Counted from the first letter of the stretch, positions 7,392 to 15,822 are shown. The stretch is 21,449 bases of DNA from CANHCC01 sp040381555 (GCA_040381555.1 JBEIHC010000045.1:1-21449), one strand, 5' to 3'. A program made the numbers and translations. Notes: generated by a model from the sequence alone, not told the origin.

Positions 7392-7406
7392 ATTAAGCCA
7401 ATCTGA

Positions 7407-10400
7407 TTATTTAGCATGTCTCGTGCGGAATTGCTGAATAAAATCCGTTACCTCACTATCCTCTGCCAATTCACAACGATTTCCTTTCCCTTTTGCTTTC
7501 TCTGCCTCCCCTCGAATGGCGTCCTGATATTGCGAACTAGTAGAGGTTGTGCGAATAACTTCACCCACTACACTGAAATATACCCAATTCATATCATCTA
7601 TTTCGATATATATTCGGAGTTTATCATTTTCACGACCTTGAGCCATTCCTTTCCCAAATTCATATTCCACATAAGAATTGAGCGTCTTATTGACCTTCTT
7701 GGACCCAAATCCAATTATGCCCGTTTCTCCGGAATGTGCCAAGGTTTTAAGTTTGTCATTAAAAGCAAACTTTAACCCTGTCAGAGTAGTCGTGTAAGGC
7801 ATGCGCTTGGCTAATTCAATATTGGACATGATTCCTCCTGACTCCAACTCAGCTACAAATGCAGTGGTATTTTTTTCATTATCAGAATTATCATCTAATA
7901 TCTCGGCAATACATTCCTTCACAAATCTGCCTTCATAATCCAAATCGAGTGAAAGATTAAATAAAGTAGAGAAATCCTCACCCAAATCTTCAATAGCTTT
8001 CTTCGGAATAGGTTTAAAATCCAATGCCCAAAGCATGTCTGTCGAAATATTATTTTTACCCTGCTCTGCCCAGCGCCCGGCAACTTTCAACTCAACTAGT
8101 CCATTGACAAATTGAAACGGGAAGGTAAAACTACCATCGGCTGAAATAAGATTAGTATTGTCATTTAAACTAATTTGATTGCCTTTAAATACTTCCTCAT
8201 TAAATTTCTCTCTTAACCCAATCCTAAATTCTTGCGTTTCTCGGTCAAATGTTAAACCGACTTTCCCTTTTCTGGCACTAAAAATCTCCTTGTCTTTTAT
8301 GTCCACTTTTTCCTGTAGAAATCTCGAATTAAAATTCCTGTATACAGTATTAAAATAAACGCCCAATACCAGCTTGCCCATTTTTTCTTCAGTAACAGGA
8401 ATAAAGATATTCTCCGGATCTACCACATCGGTAAATTCAAAGGGCTTATTGGCAAATACTGGATTCTTAGACTGAATTCGAACATTCCCAGAGAAGGTCA
8501 AGAATTTATTATTCCCATATAAATCAACGGTTCCATCAAATAAAATTCGATCGGTAATAAAGAATTTTTGCGTTTCACGAATAGTTCCGTTAGCATGCGT
8601 GACTCCACTATCAACCACAATCTGATCAAAGTTGATGAACATCTGAATTCCATCCACTTTAATATAATCATATCTCCCAGAACCGGAATATTTATATCTG
8701 GAGAATAAAGCAACCGAAGCATCATAAATTCTGTGCTTGACAGAATCTCGATCCGCAAAAATCACCGCGTTGCTCATTGGGGAAATAAATCCTTCCCGAT
8801 TAATTTTAATCTCAGCCATAGAATCCGGAATAACACGCGCATCTGCCACATCTACATAAGGCACTCCCCGAATTTTTAGAACTCTTTCTTGAAAATTAAA
8901 ATCACTTTCTTTTGCCACCAGAGTCAAACTATCCACAATGGTAGAAGTAGAGCGGAAATAATCATCATCTTCATTTTTAGACATTGCAAATAACTTTACA
9001 TCATTCGTCGACTTACTATATCTCCCTTTTCCGAGAGTAGCTTCGTAATTCTGTTCATGAAAGCGAATTAAAGGTTTACCCTCTACCCCTGTAAGGAAAT
9101 CACAGACATCCGTTTTAAGGGAATAAGTAAGTTCCACATCCCGAGCTTCCATCTGCAAATTACCTGGATTTTCTGCATCGGTTACACTGAAGAATCCTTT
9201 TTTAGCATCTACACCCTCTTCTGTAAAATTTATTTCATCACTAATAATCGTAACTAAATCTAATTTTAATTTTCCTGAACCTTTCATTCCTTCAGGAGTA
9301 ATACGCAATTTACCCTCGTAGACTCCACGCCCCCCAAACATACTCATCGGTTTATCAGTGGTCTGGAGTTCCAACATATCCAACTTGGTATGCCAGCGAT
9401 AGTCAATATTTTTAGCTTCTATTTGGGGGAAATATCCTCCATTAAACATTCCCTCTTTTTGACTAAATGTTTTAACATAGGCAGTAACGGTATCAAAGAA
9501 AAAGCGGAATGTGTCAGCCTGAGCTAGGGTAGCTAAATAGGTAAGATCGCCTTTCCCGTGTAATCCGAACCCATCCATCACTATCTCATTAAAATATTTC
9601 CCCTTTCCTTCGTAAATATCATACCCTTCTTCAGGAGTCATTTCAACAATGCCCATAGTATTATCCTTCATAGGCTGAAGATATTGCTCGAATAAGGGGA
9701 ATATCTCGGAACTAAAAAACTTTCCTTCAAATCGCAAATCCCTTTCATCAAAATTTTCTAAAGAATCGAGCAAAAAGGGATACAAAGAGAAATAAAGTTT
9801 TTTTCGTTCATAAATACGATTAAAAATTTCCGGTTTTTCCCAGTACACAAAAGACTCAGAATAGCTATCAAAAGCAGAATAATTAGGACTTTTCTTTCGA
9901 GAACTTTTATTTTCTGGACGGTCTATTAAAATTGCGCCTTTTACCCCTTCAAAAGTGGTATTTCGCAAAGCTGTCTGAAGTGGAGAAAATGATTCATTCA
10001 TTTTTAATTCTCGTTTCAAAACAAAACGCAATGAATCAATAGAATCACATTCTATTCTAAATCCATTATAAACAAAATGAAACATATTCTTCCGGGAGCT
10101 ACCAATTAAATTTATTTTTCCGGCAGCAATTGCCCCATTAAATAAAATATCTCTGTCCCGGAGCAAGGTAATTTCTCTATCCTGGGTAACGGCACGGACA
10201 TACTGTGTGTCACTGAAACTCAATAGTACTACACCATTTACATCCATCATCAGATCACTTAAATTTAAAGTGCCATAATCCGCATCTGAAACTGTTGACA
10301 GAAACAATAAATTATCATAATCCTTTTTTCCCCGGGCAGCTTTAACCCAGTGAAACAGTTTTGGTGTTGGCGTAATTTCCAAGGTCTGAGGATCCCATTG

Positions 10401-12050
10401 AACAAATCCAGAGCCCTCTAGATCCTTCATGGATAAAATAAAAGCATCCCGAGACTTTGATTTTTTAATCATTTCCAATACTGCATCTACTAAGATGGGC
10501 ATCCCTGGATATTTTAATGTATAGGCATAAATAACACCAACCGGGTGATACCCTAAAATCCCTTTAAACTGATCAAATCGTTTTTTATTAAAATAATCAT
10601 CGGATTCAAAACCAGCCATTTTATTTTCTTTATCAATGACTGCGGTAAAATTTATCAAGGAATCTTTTCGCACATTCCACTTCAAAGATTCGGTATAAAT
10701 ATTGTATTTAGTATAAGAATTTCGGATAGGCTGACGAGACAAAGGATTGGTTGGATCCTTAAACAACTGCAGAAATGTATTGGATGCATCATATTGTACA
10801 TTCATCCCCGGGTGAGTTAGGGAATCTTCTTTTCCAATATAAATGACCCATTCCGCCAAAGTACTGGTTAATTTCTCAGGATTTAACAAAAACTCATCCG
10901 AGAAGATTTTAACTCGGGTTTTATTCCGCTGATCTAAAATCGAAATACTTGCTTTTTGATAAATCTCATAAGTTAAAGGAAAACTTACCGCTGCCGTTTC
11001 GGTGAAATAAGCATCCCCTTCTTCTGTTTCCTCTTTGGGTTCTGCGATAACTTCCGCTGTATCAGGAACCATGCTAACCGTTTTCAAATAACCACATCCC
11101 ACTTTTTGTGTCCCGCGTAATTTAAATCCGCCTTCATAGATTACCGCAGGAATAAACCGATCGATAATTACCCCTCCTTCATAGCCTTCAAATAATGGAT
11201 AAGCTGCTTTAGAGGGGTCATAAACACCCATGTTAATATCAGTGAACCTACCTTTAATTGGTTGCTTAAATAGATTTTTATAATAAAAAACCACTGTATC
11301 AATCTCTACTTTTGAGAAGTTTAAATTCAGTGCGTATCTTCCTATCTCTGCATAAGTAACACCCGGGTCTAATCCAACCTTTGACCAATCTACTTTTCCT
11401 CCGAATCCATAAAATAACCTTGCTTGTAAATGAAATTCTCCGGTTGTTTCTTTAATCACGGTAGAATCCCGATCGCTTTGGTAAACAAGATTTCCTTTAT
11501 TAAAAATCAATTTGGGGTGCGAGGCTCCGCCCGGATCGAATAAATCATTATAGGCTAATAGCGCCTCTCTTGAAGTAATAGTCCAGGATGAATTGGTGGT
11601 TTTAAAACAAAGTCCCTCTGGCAATACAGTGCTCAATAATCCAAAATAAACCAATACCTCTTTCGTCTCTAAATTATACATGCAAGAATCCGTTACATCA
11701 AAAAAAGTATTGATGGGAATCTTTATTTGATTCTCTTTGGCAATAACCGTTTCGTACAAAGAAAGAAAAGTAATATAATCTGGAAAAGCCTGATACCCTC
11801 CGGCAATATTCATGTTATTGATAACTTGAATAATTCGTTCTTGATCCGTGAGAGGGAATTCGTTTTTCTGCCACCTACTGGCAAACTTCTGTGCATAGAC
11901 ATCGGCATCTGGCACTCCTGTTTTCCTCAAATCAATCTTTATTTGCTCAATAAATAGATCTGGATTTTCTGAATACTTCAATTCCCTCTCTTGTGCAAAT
12001 AGTGTAAGCAGAGAAAACAGAAAAACAAAAATCAATAAGCGAATCAGCAT
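7407..12050 (-). CDS. Very large exported protein of unknown function, conserved Bacteroidota type
   Basis: The 1547-residue protein starts with a clear signal peptide, MLIRLLIFVFLFSLLTLFAQ, probably cleaved after Ala-Gln around residues 19-20. I see no other membrane helix, no lipobox, no C-terminal secretion tail and no enzyme motif. The rest is dominated by alternating polar and hydrophobic short strands with recurring themes such as 'FxGxVxLxGxxxFLxFSGNVRI', 'GRGVYEGKLRITPEGMKGSGKL' and 'RIYDASVALFSRYKYSGSGRYDY', suggesting a long repetitive beta structure. I recall similar segments (a VPYVDVADARVIPDS-like phrase, then an SNAVIFAD-like one) in large unnamed proteins across Bacteroidota, but know no function. 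Relation to OstA/LptD-like or TamB-like beta-rich envelope proteins is speculation. The M48 protease lipoprotein gene lies 59 nt upstream on the same strand and is probably co-transcribed. Confidence 0.85.
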   Translation of the reverse strand: MLIRLLIFVFLFSLLTLFAQERELKYSENPDLFIEQIKIDLRKTGVPDADVYAQKFASRWQKNEFPLTDQERIIQVINNMNIAGGYQAFPDYITFLSLYETVIAKENQIKIPINTFFDVTDSCMYNLETKEVLVYFGLLSTVLPEGLCFKTTNSSWTITSREALLAYNDLFDPGGASHPKLIFNKGNLVYQSDRDSTVIKETTGEFHLQARLFYGFGGKVDWSKVGLDPGVTYAEIGRYALNLNFSKVEIDTVVFYYKNLFKQPIKGRFTDINMGVYDPSKAAYPLFEGYEGGVIIDRFIPAVIYEGGFKLRGTQKVGCGYLKTVSMVPDTAEVIAEPKEETEEGDAYFTETAAVSFPLTYEIYQKASISILDQRNKTRVKIFSDEFLLNPEKLTSTLAEWVIYIGKEDSLTHPGMNVQYDASNTFLQLFKDPTNPLSRQPIRNSYTKYNIYTESLKWNVRKDSLINFTAVIDKENKMAGFESDDYFNKKRFDQFKGILGYHPVGVIYAYTLKYPGMPILVDAVLEMIKKSKSRDAFILSMKDLEGSGFVQWDPQTLEITPTPKLFHWVKAARGKKDYDNLLFLSTVSDADYGTLNLSDLMMDVNGVVLLSFSDTQYVRAVTQDREITLLRDRDILFNGAIAAGKINLIGSSRKNMFHFVYNGFRIECDSIDSLRFVLKRELKMNESFSPLQTALRNTTFEGVKGAILIDRPENKSSRKKSPNYSAFDSYSESFVYWEKPEIFNRIYERKKLYFSLYPFLLDSLENFDERDLRFEGKFFSSEIFPLFEQYLQPMKDNTMGIVEMTPEEGYDIYEGKGKYFNEIVMDGFGLHGKGDLTYLATLAQADTFRFFFDTVTAYVKTFSQKEGMFNGGYFPQIEAKNIDYRWHTKLDMLELQTTDKPMSMFGGRGVYEGKLRITPEGMKGSGKLKLDLVTIISDEINFTEEGVDAKKGFFSVTDAENPGNLQMEARDVELTYSLKTDVCDFLTGVEGKPLIRFHEQNYEATLGKGRYSKSTNDVKLFAMSKNEDDDYFRSTSTIVDSLTLVAKESDFNFQERVLKIRGVPYVDVADARVIPDSMAEIKINREGFISPMSNAVIFADRDSVKHRIYDASVALFSRYKYSGSGRYDYIKVDGIQMFINFDQIVVDSGVTHANGTIRETQKFFITDRILFDGTVDLYGNNKFLTFSGNVRIQSKNPVFANKPFEFTDVVDPENIFIPVTEEKMGKLVLGVYFNTVYRNFNSRFLQEKVDIKDKEIFSARKGKVGLTFDRETQEFRIGLREKFNEEVFKGNQISLNDNTNLISADGSFTFPFQFVNGLVELKVAGRWAEQGKNNISTDMLWALDFKPIPKKAIEDLGEDFSTLFNLSLDLDYEGRFVKECIAEILDDNSDNEKNTTAFVAELESGGIMSNIELAKRMPYTTTLTGLKFAFNDKLKTLAHSGETGIIGFGSKKVNKTLNSYVEYEFGKGMAQGRENDKLRIYIEIDDMNWVYFSVVGEVIRTTSTSSQYQDAIRGEAEKAKGKGNRCELAEDSEVTDFIQQFRTRHAK

Positions 12051-12109
12051 TCTAGTTAAGGTAAAGAGAAAAGAAAATTGAAAGCAGAAATTATAGGCAG
12101 GAAAATAGA

Positions 12110-12916
12110 TTAGGGCTTGTAATATCTCAATGCTTCTGACATATACTCATTCAATTTGCGAATGCGTGTTTCATCTGAAGGGTGAGTAGATAATAATTCT
12201 GGTGGTTTTCCTCCACCCAAAGCTGCCATTCTTTGCCAAAACTCAGGAGCTTTGCGCGGATCATATCCTGCCATGGCCATAAATATCAATCCCATATAAT
12301 CTGCTTCTGATTCATGTAACCTACTGAATGGGAGGACTGCTCCAATCGTCGAACCTATTCCATAAGCACCCATAAACAGAGCTTGTGTTTCTGCTGGCTT
12401 TTGTTGCAAAGCCAAAGAAAGTCCAATCCCGCCCATCTGCACAACCAACCCTTGACTCATTCTTTCATTTCCATGATTGGCAATCGCATGAGCTACTTCG
12501 TGCCCCATTACGACTGCAACACCTGCTTCGTCCTTACACAAAGGTAAAATACCAGAATAAAACACCACTTTTCCTCCGGGCATGCACCAAGCATTCACTG
12601 TTGGATCTTCTACTAGGTTAAACTCCCACTTAAACCCATCCAACTCCTTCAACATTCCATGATCTTTCATATAAGTCTCAACAGCCGTTTTAATTCTATT
12701 TCCAGAATTTTTAACCATGGCTGTTTGCTGGGCATTGGTTGATAGTTTATTTTGCTTGAGAAAGTCTCCATAAGAAGTATAGCTCATGGACAGTAGGGAG
12801 TTGCTTGGTAGCAACTTCATTTGTCTCCTTCCTGTTAAGGGAACCCGACTGCAGGAAATGCCTAGAAAAACCGTGAGAAATAATGCCCAGGTGCTGATAT
12901 TACGAAGATACTTCAT
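12110..12916 (-). CDS. M48-family zinc metallopeptidase lipoprotein (OMA1/LoiP-like)
   Basis: The 268-residue precursor has a signal peptide ending in the lipobox LGIS-Cys22, so it should be lipid-anchored in the envelope. After the typical SRVPLTGRRQMKLLPSNSLLSMSYTSYGDFL segment come the zinc motif HEVAH (His139, Glu140, His143) and the third ligand region HESEAD, with Glu202 the likely ligand. The C-terminal STHPSDETRI is also characteristic. Relatives such as LoiP and BepA degrade or help assemble misfolded outer-membrane proteins; that role here is inferred from family. The gene precedes the 1547-residue exported protein by 59 nt, and the pair could be co-transcribed from the promoter near 12950-12979. 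It is divergent from the 3-hydroxyanthranilate dioxygenase gene. Confidence 0.92.
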   Translation of the reverse strand: MKYLRNISTWALFLTVFLGISCSRVPLTGRRQMKLLPSNSLLSMSYTSYGDFLKQNKLSTNAQQTAMVKNSGNRIKTAVETYMKDHGMLKELDGFKWEFNLVEDPTVNAWCMPGGKVVFYSGILPLCKDEAGVAVVMGHEVAHAIANHGNERMSQGLVVQMGGIGLSLALQQKPAETQALFMGAYGIGSTIGAVLPFSRLHESEADYMGLIFMAMAGYDPRKAPEFWQRMAALGGGKPPELLSTHPSDETRIRKLNEYMSEALRYYKP

Positions 12917-12949
12917 GTATTTTTTGGTCTTTTAGCTTGATTTTATAGA

Positions 12950-12979
12950 CAAAATAAGTTTTTTCCTTGAGCATTTCAA
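12950..12979 (-). promoter_or_regulatory. Candidate promoter for the M48 protease gene and the large exported protein
   Basis: On the minus strand TTG (12979-12977) is followed after exactly 19 bases by TTATTTTG (12957-12950), one mismatch from the TAnnTTTG -7 consensus. Predicted transcription starts about 25-30 bases before the ATG at 12916. Spacing is right for Bacteroidota; the mismatch at the second base lowers confidence. Confidence 0.45.
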
Positions 12980-13044
12980 ACAGTTCTGTTAAAGTCGCAC
13001 CCTTAAATTTTGTTAAAACTCTTTTTACTAACGGATTTGATTCT

Positions 13045-13052
13045 TAGGTTTG
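13045..13052 (+). promoter_or_regulatory. Candidate -7 box for 3-hydroxyanthranilate dioxygenase
   Basis: TAGGTTTG matches the TAnnTTTG consensus; the -33 region about 19-20 bases upstream is TTT rather than TTG. It implies a leader of roughly 30 nt before the ATG at 13091. It lies inside a longer open frame beginning at 13010, which argues against using the upstream start. Confidence 0.4.
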
Positions 13053-13090
13053 TATTATTCATATTGGTAATTACCCTAAATCTCTGTGTC

Positions 13091-13618
13091 ATGTTAAAAT
13101 TTGATGTACTCGAACTGAAGAAGTGGATAGAAGAAAATCGGCAATTGCTGAAACCGCCGGTCGGGAATCAGCAGGTTTGGAAAAACACTAAGGACTTTAT
13201 CATCATGGTAGTGGGGGGGCCAAATTCCAGAACTGATTATCACTACAATGAAAGTGAAGAGTTTTTCTATCAACTCGAAGGGGATATCAAGCTGGGATTA
13301 CAGATAGAGGGCAAGGCAACGGAAGTAGAAATAAAAGAAGGAGAAATATTTTTACTCCCAGGCAAAATCCCTCATTCGCCCCAAAGGGGAGCCAATACTA
13401 TTGGTTTGGTAATAGAAAGAGTTCGCAGACCAGAGGATACAGATGGTTTGCTTTGGTTCTGTAAGAGTTGCAATCATCTGCTTTATGAGGAATATTTTCA
13501 TTTAACGAATATTGTTTCCCAAATGCAACCTGTTTTCAAAAGATTTTATGAAAGTACAGATCTTCGAACCTGCCAGCAGTGTGGCACAATCATGGAAGCA
13601 CCTGCCCCTACAAAATAA
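13091..13618 (+). CDS. nbaC: 3-hydroxyanthranilate 3,4-dioxygenase
   Basis: This cytosolic non-haem iron cupin opens the ring of 3-hydroxyanthranilate to 2-amino-3-carboxymuconate semialdehyde (EC 1.13.11.6), on the kynurenine route from tryptophan to quinolinate/NAD or on degradation of nitrobenzoate-type aromatics. The 175-residue protein has iron ligands His51, Glu57 and His95, substrate-binding Arg47, Arg99 and Glu109, and a second rubredoxin-like metal site of Cys124, Cys127, Cys161 and Cys164. These fall at almost the same positions as in the studied bacterial enzyme. I chose the ATG at 13091; starting at 13010 would add 27 hydrophobic residues absent from the family. No other kynurenine-pathway gene is in the window. 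Confidence 0.95.
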   Translation: MLKFDVLELKKWIEENRQLLKPPVGNQQVWKNTKDFIIMVVGGPNSRTDYHYNESEEFFYQLEGDIKLGLQIEGKATEVEIKEGEIFLLPGKIPHSPQRGANTIGLVIERVRRPEDTDGLLWFCKSCNHLLYEEYFHLTNIVSQMQPVFKRFYESTDLRTCQQCGTIMEAPAPTK

Positions 13619-13654
13619 TTTACATCCTAGATGCGCTTCTGGAACCCATCTTAT

Positions 13655-13685
13655 TTATATCGGTTTTAAATAATTCATACTTTTG
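13655..13685 (+). promoter_or_regulatory. Candidate promoter for the fdx-iscX pair
   Basis: TACTTTTG at 13678-13685 is identical to the tdk -7 box. TTA at 13655-13657, where TTG would be consensus, lies 20 bases upstream. The predicted start falls near 13691, about 27 bases before the ferredoxin ATG at 13718. It lies in the 99-bp gap after the dioxygenase gene, so ferredoxin and IscX can be expressed separately. Confidence 0.5.
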
Positions 13686-13717
13686 CATTCGAATTGTGCA
13701 GACTGATTTTTATTAGA

Positions 13718-14047
13718 ATGAAGGTTTATCAAGTTTCGTTTGTTTTTGAAGAAGAAGGTATTGAACCTGTAACCTTGTCAGGTGCAGAGGGGGAGTCTGT
13801 GTTGGAAATTGCCCTTGAAAATGGCATAGAAATTCAACACAACTGCGGTGGGGTGTGTGGTTGTAGCACTTGCCATGTATATATAATCAAAGGAATGGAA
13901 AACCTTCCGGAGATTTCTGAAAAAGAAGAAGATTTTATTGACCGGGCAATCAATCCCAGAATTGAGTCCCGACTGGCTTGCCAGTGTGAAATTGCCGGAG
14001 ACATTTCCGTGCGTGTACCTGATCAATCCCAGTTTCTGGGACATTAA
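13718..14047 (+). CDS. fdx: Adrenodoxin-type [2Fe-2S] ferredoxin
   Basis: This 109-residue electron carrier has the plant/vertebrate-type ferredoxin fold with cluster ligands Cys43, Cys49 and Cys52 (spacing C-x5-C-x2-C, in HNCGGVCGCSTCHVY) and Cys88 in SRLACQ. The CSTCHVY segment and acidic region that follows are typical of Isc-type/adrenodoxin ferredoxins, which deliver electrons for Fe-S cluster assembly or to oxygenases. Additional cysteines at 47 and 90 are not needed for the cluster. I start at the ATG at 13718; an in-frame start at 13694 adds eight residues and would lie almost at the predicted transcription start. IscX follows after 11 nt, supporting an Fe-S assembly role. A Rieske oxygenase 3.2 kb away is another possible partner, but that is only conjecture. 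Confidence 0.93.
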   Translation: MKVYQVSFVFEEEGIEPVTLSGAEGESVLEIALENGIEIQHNCGGVCGCSTCHVYIIKGMENLPEISEKEEDFIDRAINPRIESRLACQCEIAGDISVRVPDQSQFLGH

Positions 14048-14058
14048 TCCTTACCATT

Positions 14059-14307
14059 ATGAGTGAACAAGTACCTTTTGCCCTCCCATTTTCTTGGAAT
14101 GACACCGAAGATATTGCCATGGGTCTTTATGAAAAATTTGGGGATGATTTTGATGAGTCCAAAATCTATCGAATCCGATTTACTGATTTACACAAATGGG
14201 TATTGGAGCTTCCCAACTTCAGTGGTAAACCAGACGAATCTACCGAAGGCCATCTGGAGCAAATCCAAAGTGCCTGGGTGTATGAGTGGAGGGATAATCA
14301 GAAATAA
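14059..14307 (+). CDS. iscX: IscX family Fe-S assembly modulator
   Basis: This 82-residue acidic protein has the IscX signature: W-x-D near the N terminus, an alpha helix with ALYEKFGDDFD-like sequence, then IRFTDLHKWVLELPNF and a final helix ending in WVYEWRD. In E. coli IscX (YfhJ) binds the cysteine desulfurase IscS and iron and tunes the rate of cluster formation; it sits just after fdx at the end of the isc operon. Here it again follows fdx (11-nt gap), with no iscS, iscU or hscAB nearby. It is slightly longer at the N terminus than the E. coli protein (66 aa). Its stop is only 7 nt from the stop of the convergent transporter gene, leaving no space for a separate terminator. Confidence 0.9.
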   Translation: MSEQVPFALPFSWNDTEDIAMGLYEKFGDDFDESKIYRIRFTDLHKWVLELPNFSGKPDESTEGHLEQIQSAWVYEWRDNQK

Positions 14308-14314
14308 CGCTAAG

Positions 14315-15301
14315 CTACTGCGCGACAAAGAACAGCATTCCTGAAAAGGCAACTATCTGCAGAGCAAAAACAATCAATCCAAATACAAGACCTTTTCTTC
14401 CGGATTGATATAAAGTGGTGAAGCTAATGGCAAAACCAATTCCTGCCATAGCAACTGTCAGAATTAATTTCCCAGATAACTGAATGTATTCTTGTATTTC
14501 TCCTGGCAAAGGGAAAAAAGAATGCGCAACACTGATGCCAATAAAAACATACAAATACCAAGGCAAAGAAAAGTATTTATACCAAGCTTGACCTGCGGAA
14601 CGGGTAATTAAGAAACGCATATAAATCAAAGCAGGGGAGAGCATCGCAACACGAGCCATTTTGATCATTATCGCATAAGAACCGGTTTCATTATTCATCC
14701 CAAAAGCAGCTCCGGCAACATTACCCACAGAGTGCAAGGTCCCGCCAATAATTATTCCAGCCTGCTGATTGGACGCATTCAGATAAACGAGTATCCAAGG
14801 AAAAACCAGCATACCCAAAGCTCCCATCAGGTTCACTACTGCCATAGAAATACCAATATCTTCTTTGTTTTTGGTAACAGCCGGCGACAATGCGGCGATA
14901 GCAGAAGAACCACAAATAGCAGTACCGAATCCAATAAGCCAACCTGTGGAACCTTGGCAGTTTAATTTTTGGGCCAAATACAAACTGAGATACAAAATCA
15001 AACCCAAGGCTGCAATCAAATAGAGAAATGAAAACCAGCCTAATTTGCTCACAGTACCAAAACTGATATCAAAGGCAAGAAACAATAAAGAGAATTCTAA
15101 AAAACTACCGGCTATACTGGAAATACCCTTTAACCAGTCTGAAGGAAGCTTTAAGATATTTCCAAACACAATACCAGCAACTAATGCAGTAATCAAGGCA
15201 TTAAACCCTGCACCATACAAGGAAAGTATAAAAGCAATTAAGCCAATAGAAATAGCTAATAAAACGCCCTTATGCTTACCCTGTAGTGTGAATTTAGGCA
15301 T
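14315..15301 (-). CDS. YeiH/UPF0324 family transporter (putative sulfate exporter)
   Basis: The 328-residue inner-membrane protein has about ten hydrophobic segments and matches the YeiH family (Cons_hypoth698). Family landmarks are GFGTAICGSSAIAALSP, the acidic/basic TKNKEDIG that follows, and GGTLHSVGNVAGA, which corresponds to the conserved 'GgtiHdvaqv.gA' segment. Members are annotated as putative sulfate or sulfonate exporters on thin experimental grounds, so the substrate is uncertain. The gene begins 1 nt after the stop of a rhodanese-like lipoprotein gene, so translation of the two is probably coupled. This sulfur-handling neighbour modestly supports a role with a sulfur anion. Confidence 0.88.
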   Translation of the reverse strand: MPKFTLQGKHKGVLLAISIGLIAFILSLYGAGFNALITALVAGIVFGNILKLPSDWLKGISSIAGSFLEFSLLFLAFDISFGTVSKLGWFSFLYLIAALGLILYLSLYLAQKLNCQGSTGWLIGFGTAICGSSAIAALSPAVTKNKEDIGISMAVVNLMGALGMLVFPWILVYLNASNQQAGIIIGGTLHSVGNVAGAAFGMNNETGSYAIMIKMARVAMLSPALIYMRFLITRSAGQAWYKYFSLPWYLYVFIGISVAHSFFPLPGEIQEYIQLSGKLILTVAMAGIGFAISFTTLYQSGRKGLVFGLIVFALQIVAFSGMLFFVAQ

Positions 15302-15302
15302 T

Positions 15303-15689
15303 TTAGGGACGGCTTAATTCTCCATCCCACGAAGAGATTCCTCCACTAAGGTTATATACCTTGGCAAAACCTTGCTGAATCATAATTTCGGCAGCAGCAG
15401 AACTCCTTCCCCCACTTCTGCAATACACAACATAAGTTTTAGCTTTATCCAAGGTGGATAATAGGGGCTGAAACGCTCCGCCATTATAATCTGCAAACAC
15501 CTCTGTTCCCTTGATAAATCCTTCGTTTATTTCACCCGCTGTCCGAACATCAATCCAAACAATTTCTGGATTGTTCATCATGGTCTTAGCCTGTGTTGGG
15601 GCAATATTCTGAACACCTCTACCACCGGATCCCCCGGATGCACAACTAATGGTGGTGAGTAACATCATTGTTAATAATACCAGTTTCAT
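15303..15689 (-). CDS. Rhodanese-domain lipoprotein
   Basis: The 128-residue precursor starts with a lipoprotein signal, MKLVLLTMMLLTTIS then Cys16, followed by a Gly/Ser-rich linker (ASGGSGGRG). The rest is a single rhodanese domain: WIDVRTAGEINEGFIKG, then the catalytic loop around Cys90 in VVYCRSGGRSSAAA, and the closing VYNLSGGISSWDGEL. Rhodaneses carry sulfane sulfur on this cysteine; envelope versions are poorly characterised. Its stop codon TAA and the ATG of the YeiH-like gene are separated by one base, so the two form a tight pair. I found no convincing promoter in the 133 bp upstream; a TTCTTTTG (15719-15712) is one base from the -7 consensus but has no -33 partner. Confidence 0.93.
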   Translation of the reverse strand: MKLVLLTMMLLTTISCASGGSGGRGVQNIAPTQAKTMMNNPEIVWIDVRTAGEINEGFIKGTEVFADYNGGAFQPLLSTLDKAKTYVVYCRSGGRSSAAAEIMIQQGFAKVYNLSGGISSWDGELSRP

Positions 15690-15822
15690 TCTGTTTTTTT
15701 AAAATTGAATACAAAAGAACAGGAAATTGCCCCGAAATTTGGTAACCAATGTTACATAATACAATTTGTCTGAAAAATATTATCCAGAATCAGGTTAAAA
15801 ACCAACTCTAGTAAGAGAGGAA

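Noticed and set aside
13070..13080. ATTACCCTAAA just before the dioxygenase start, resembling the array core
   Set aside because: It is a single copy without the paired outer arms, so most likely chance in AT-rich DNA.
13010..13090. 27-residue hydrophobic N-terminal extension of the dioxygenase
   Set aside because: The family starts at the ATG at 13091, where catalytic residue numbering matches the known enzyme, and a -7 promoter box lies inside the extension.
14063..14344. 93-codon frame overlapping iscX in another frame
   Set aside because: The 14059-14307 frame encodes an evident IscX; the alternative has no family features.
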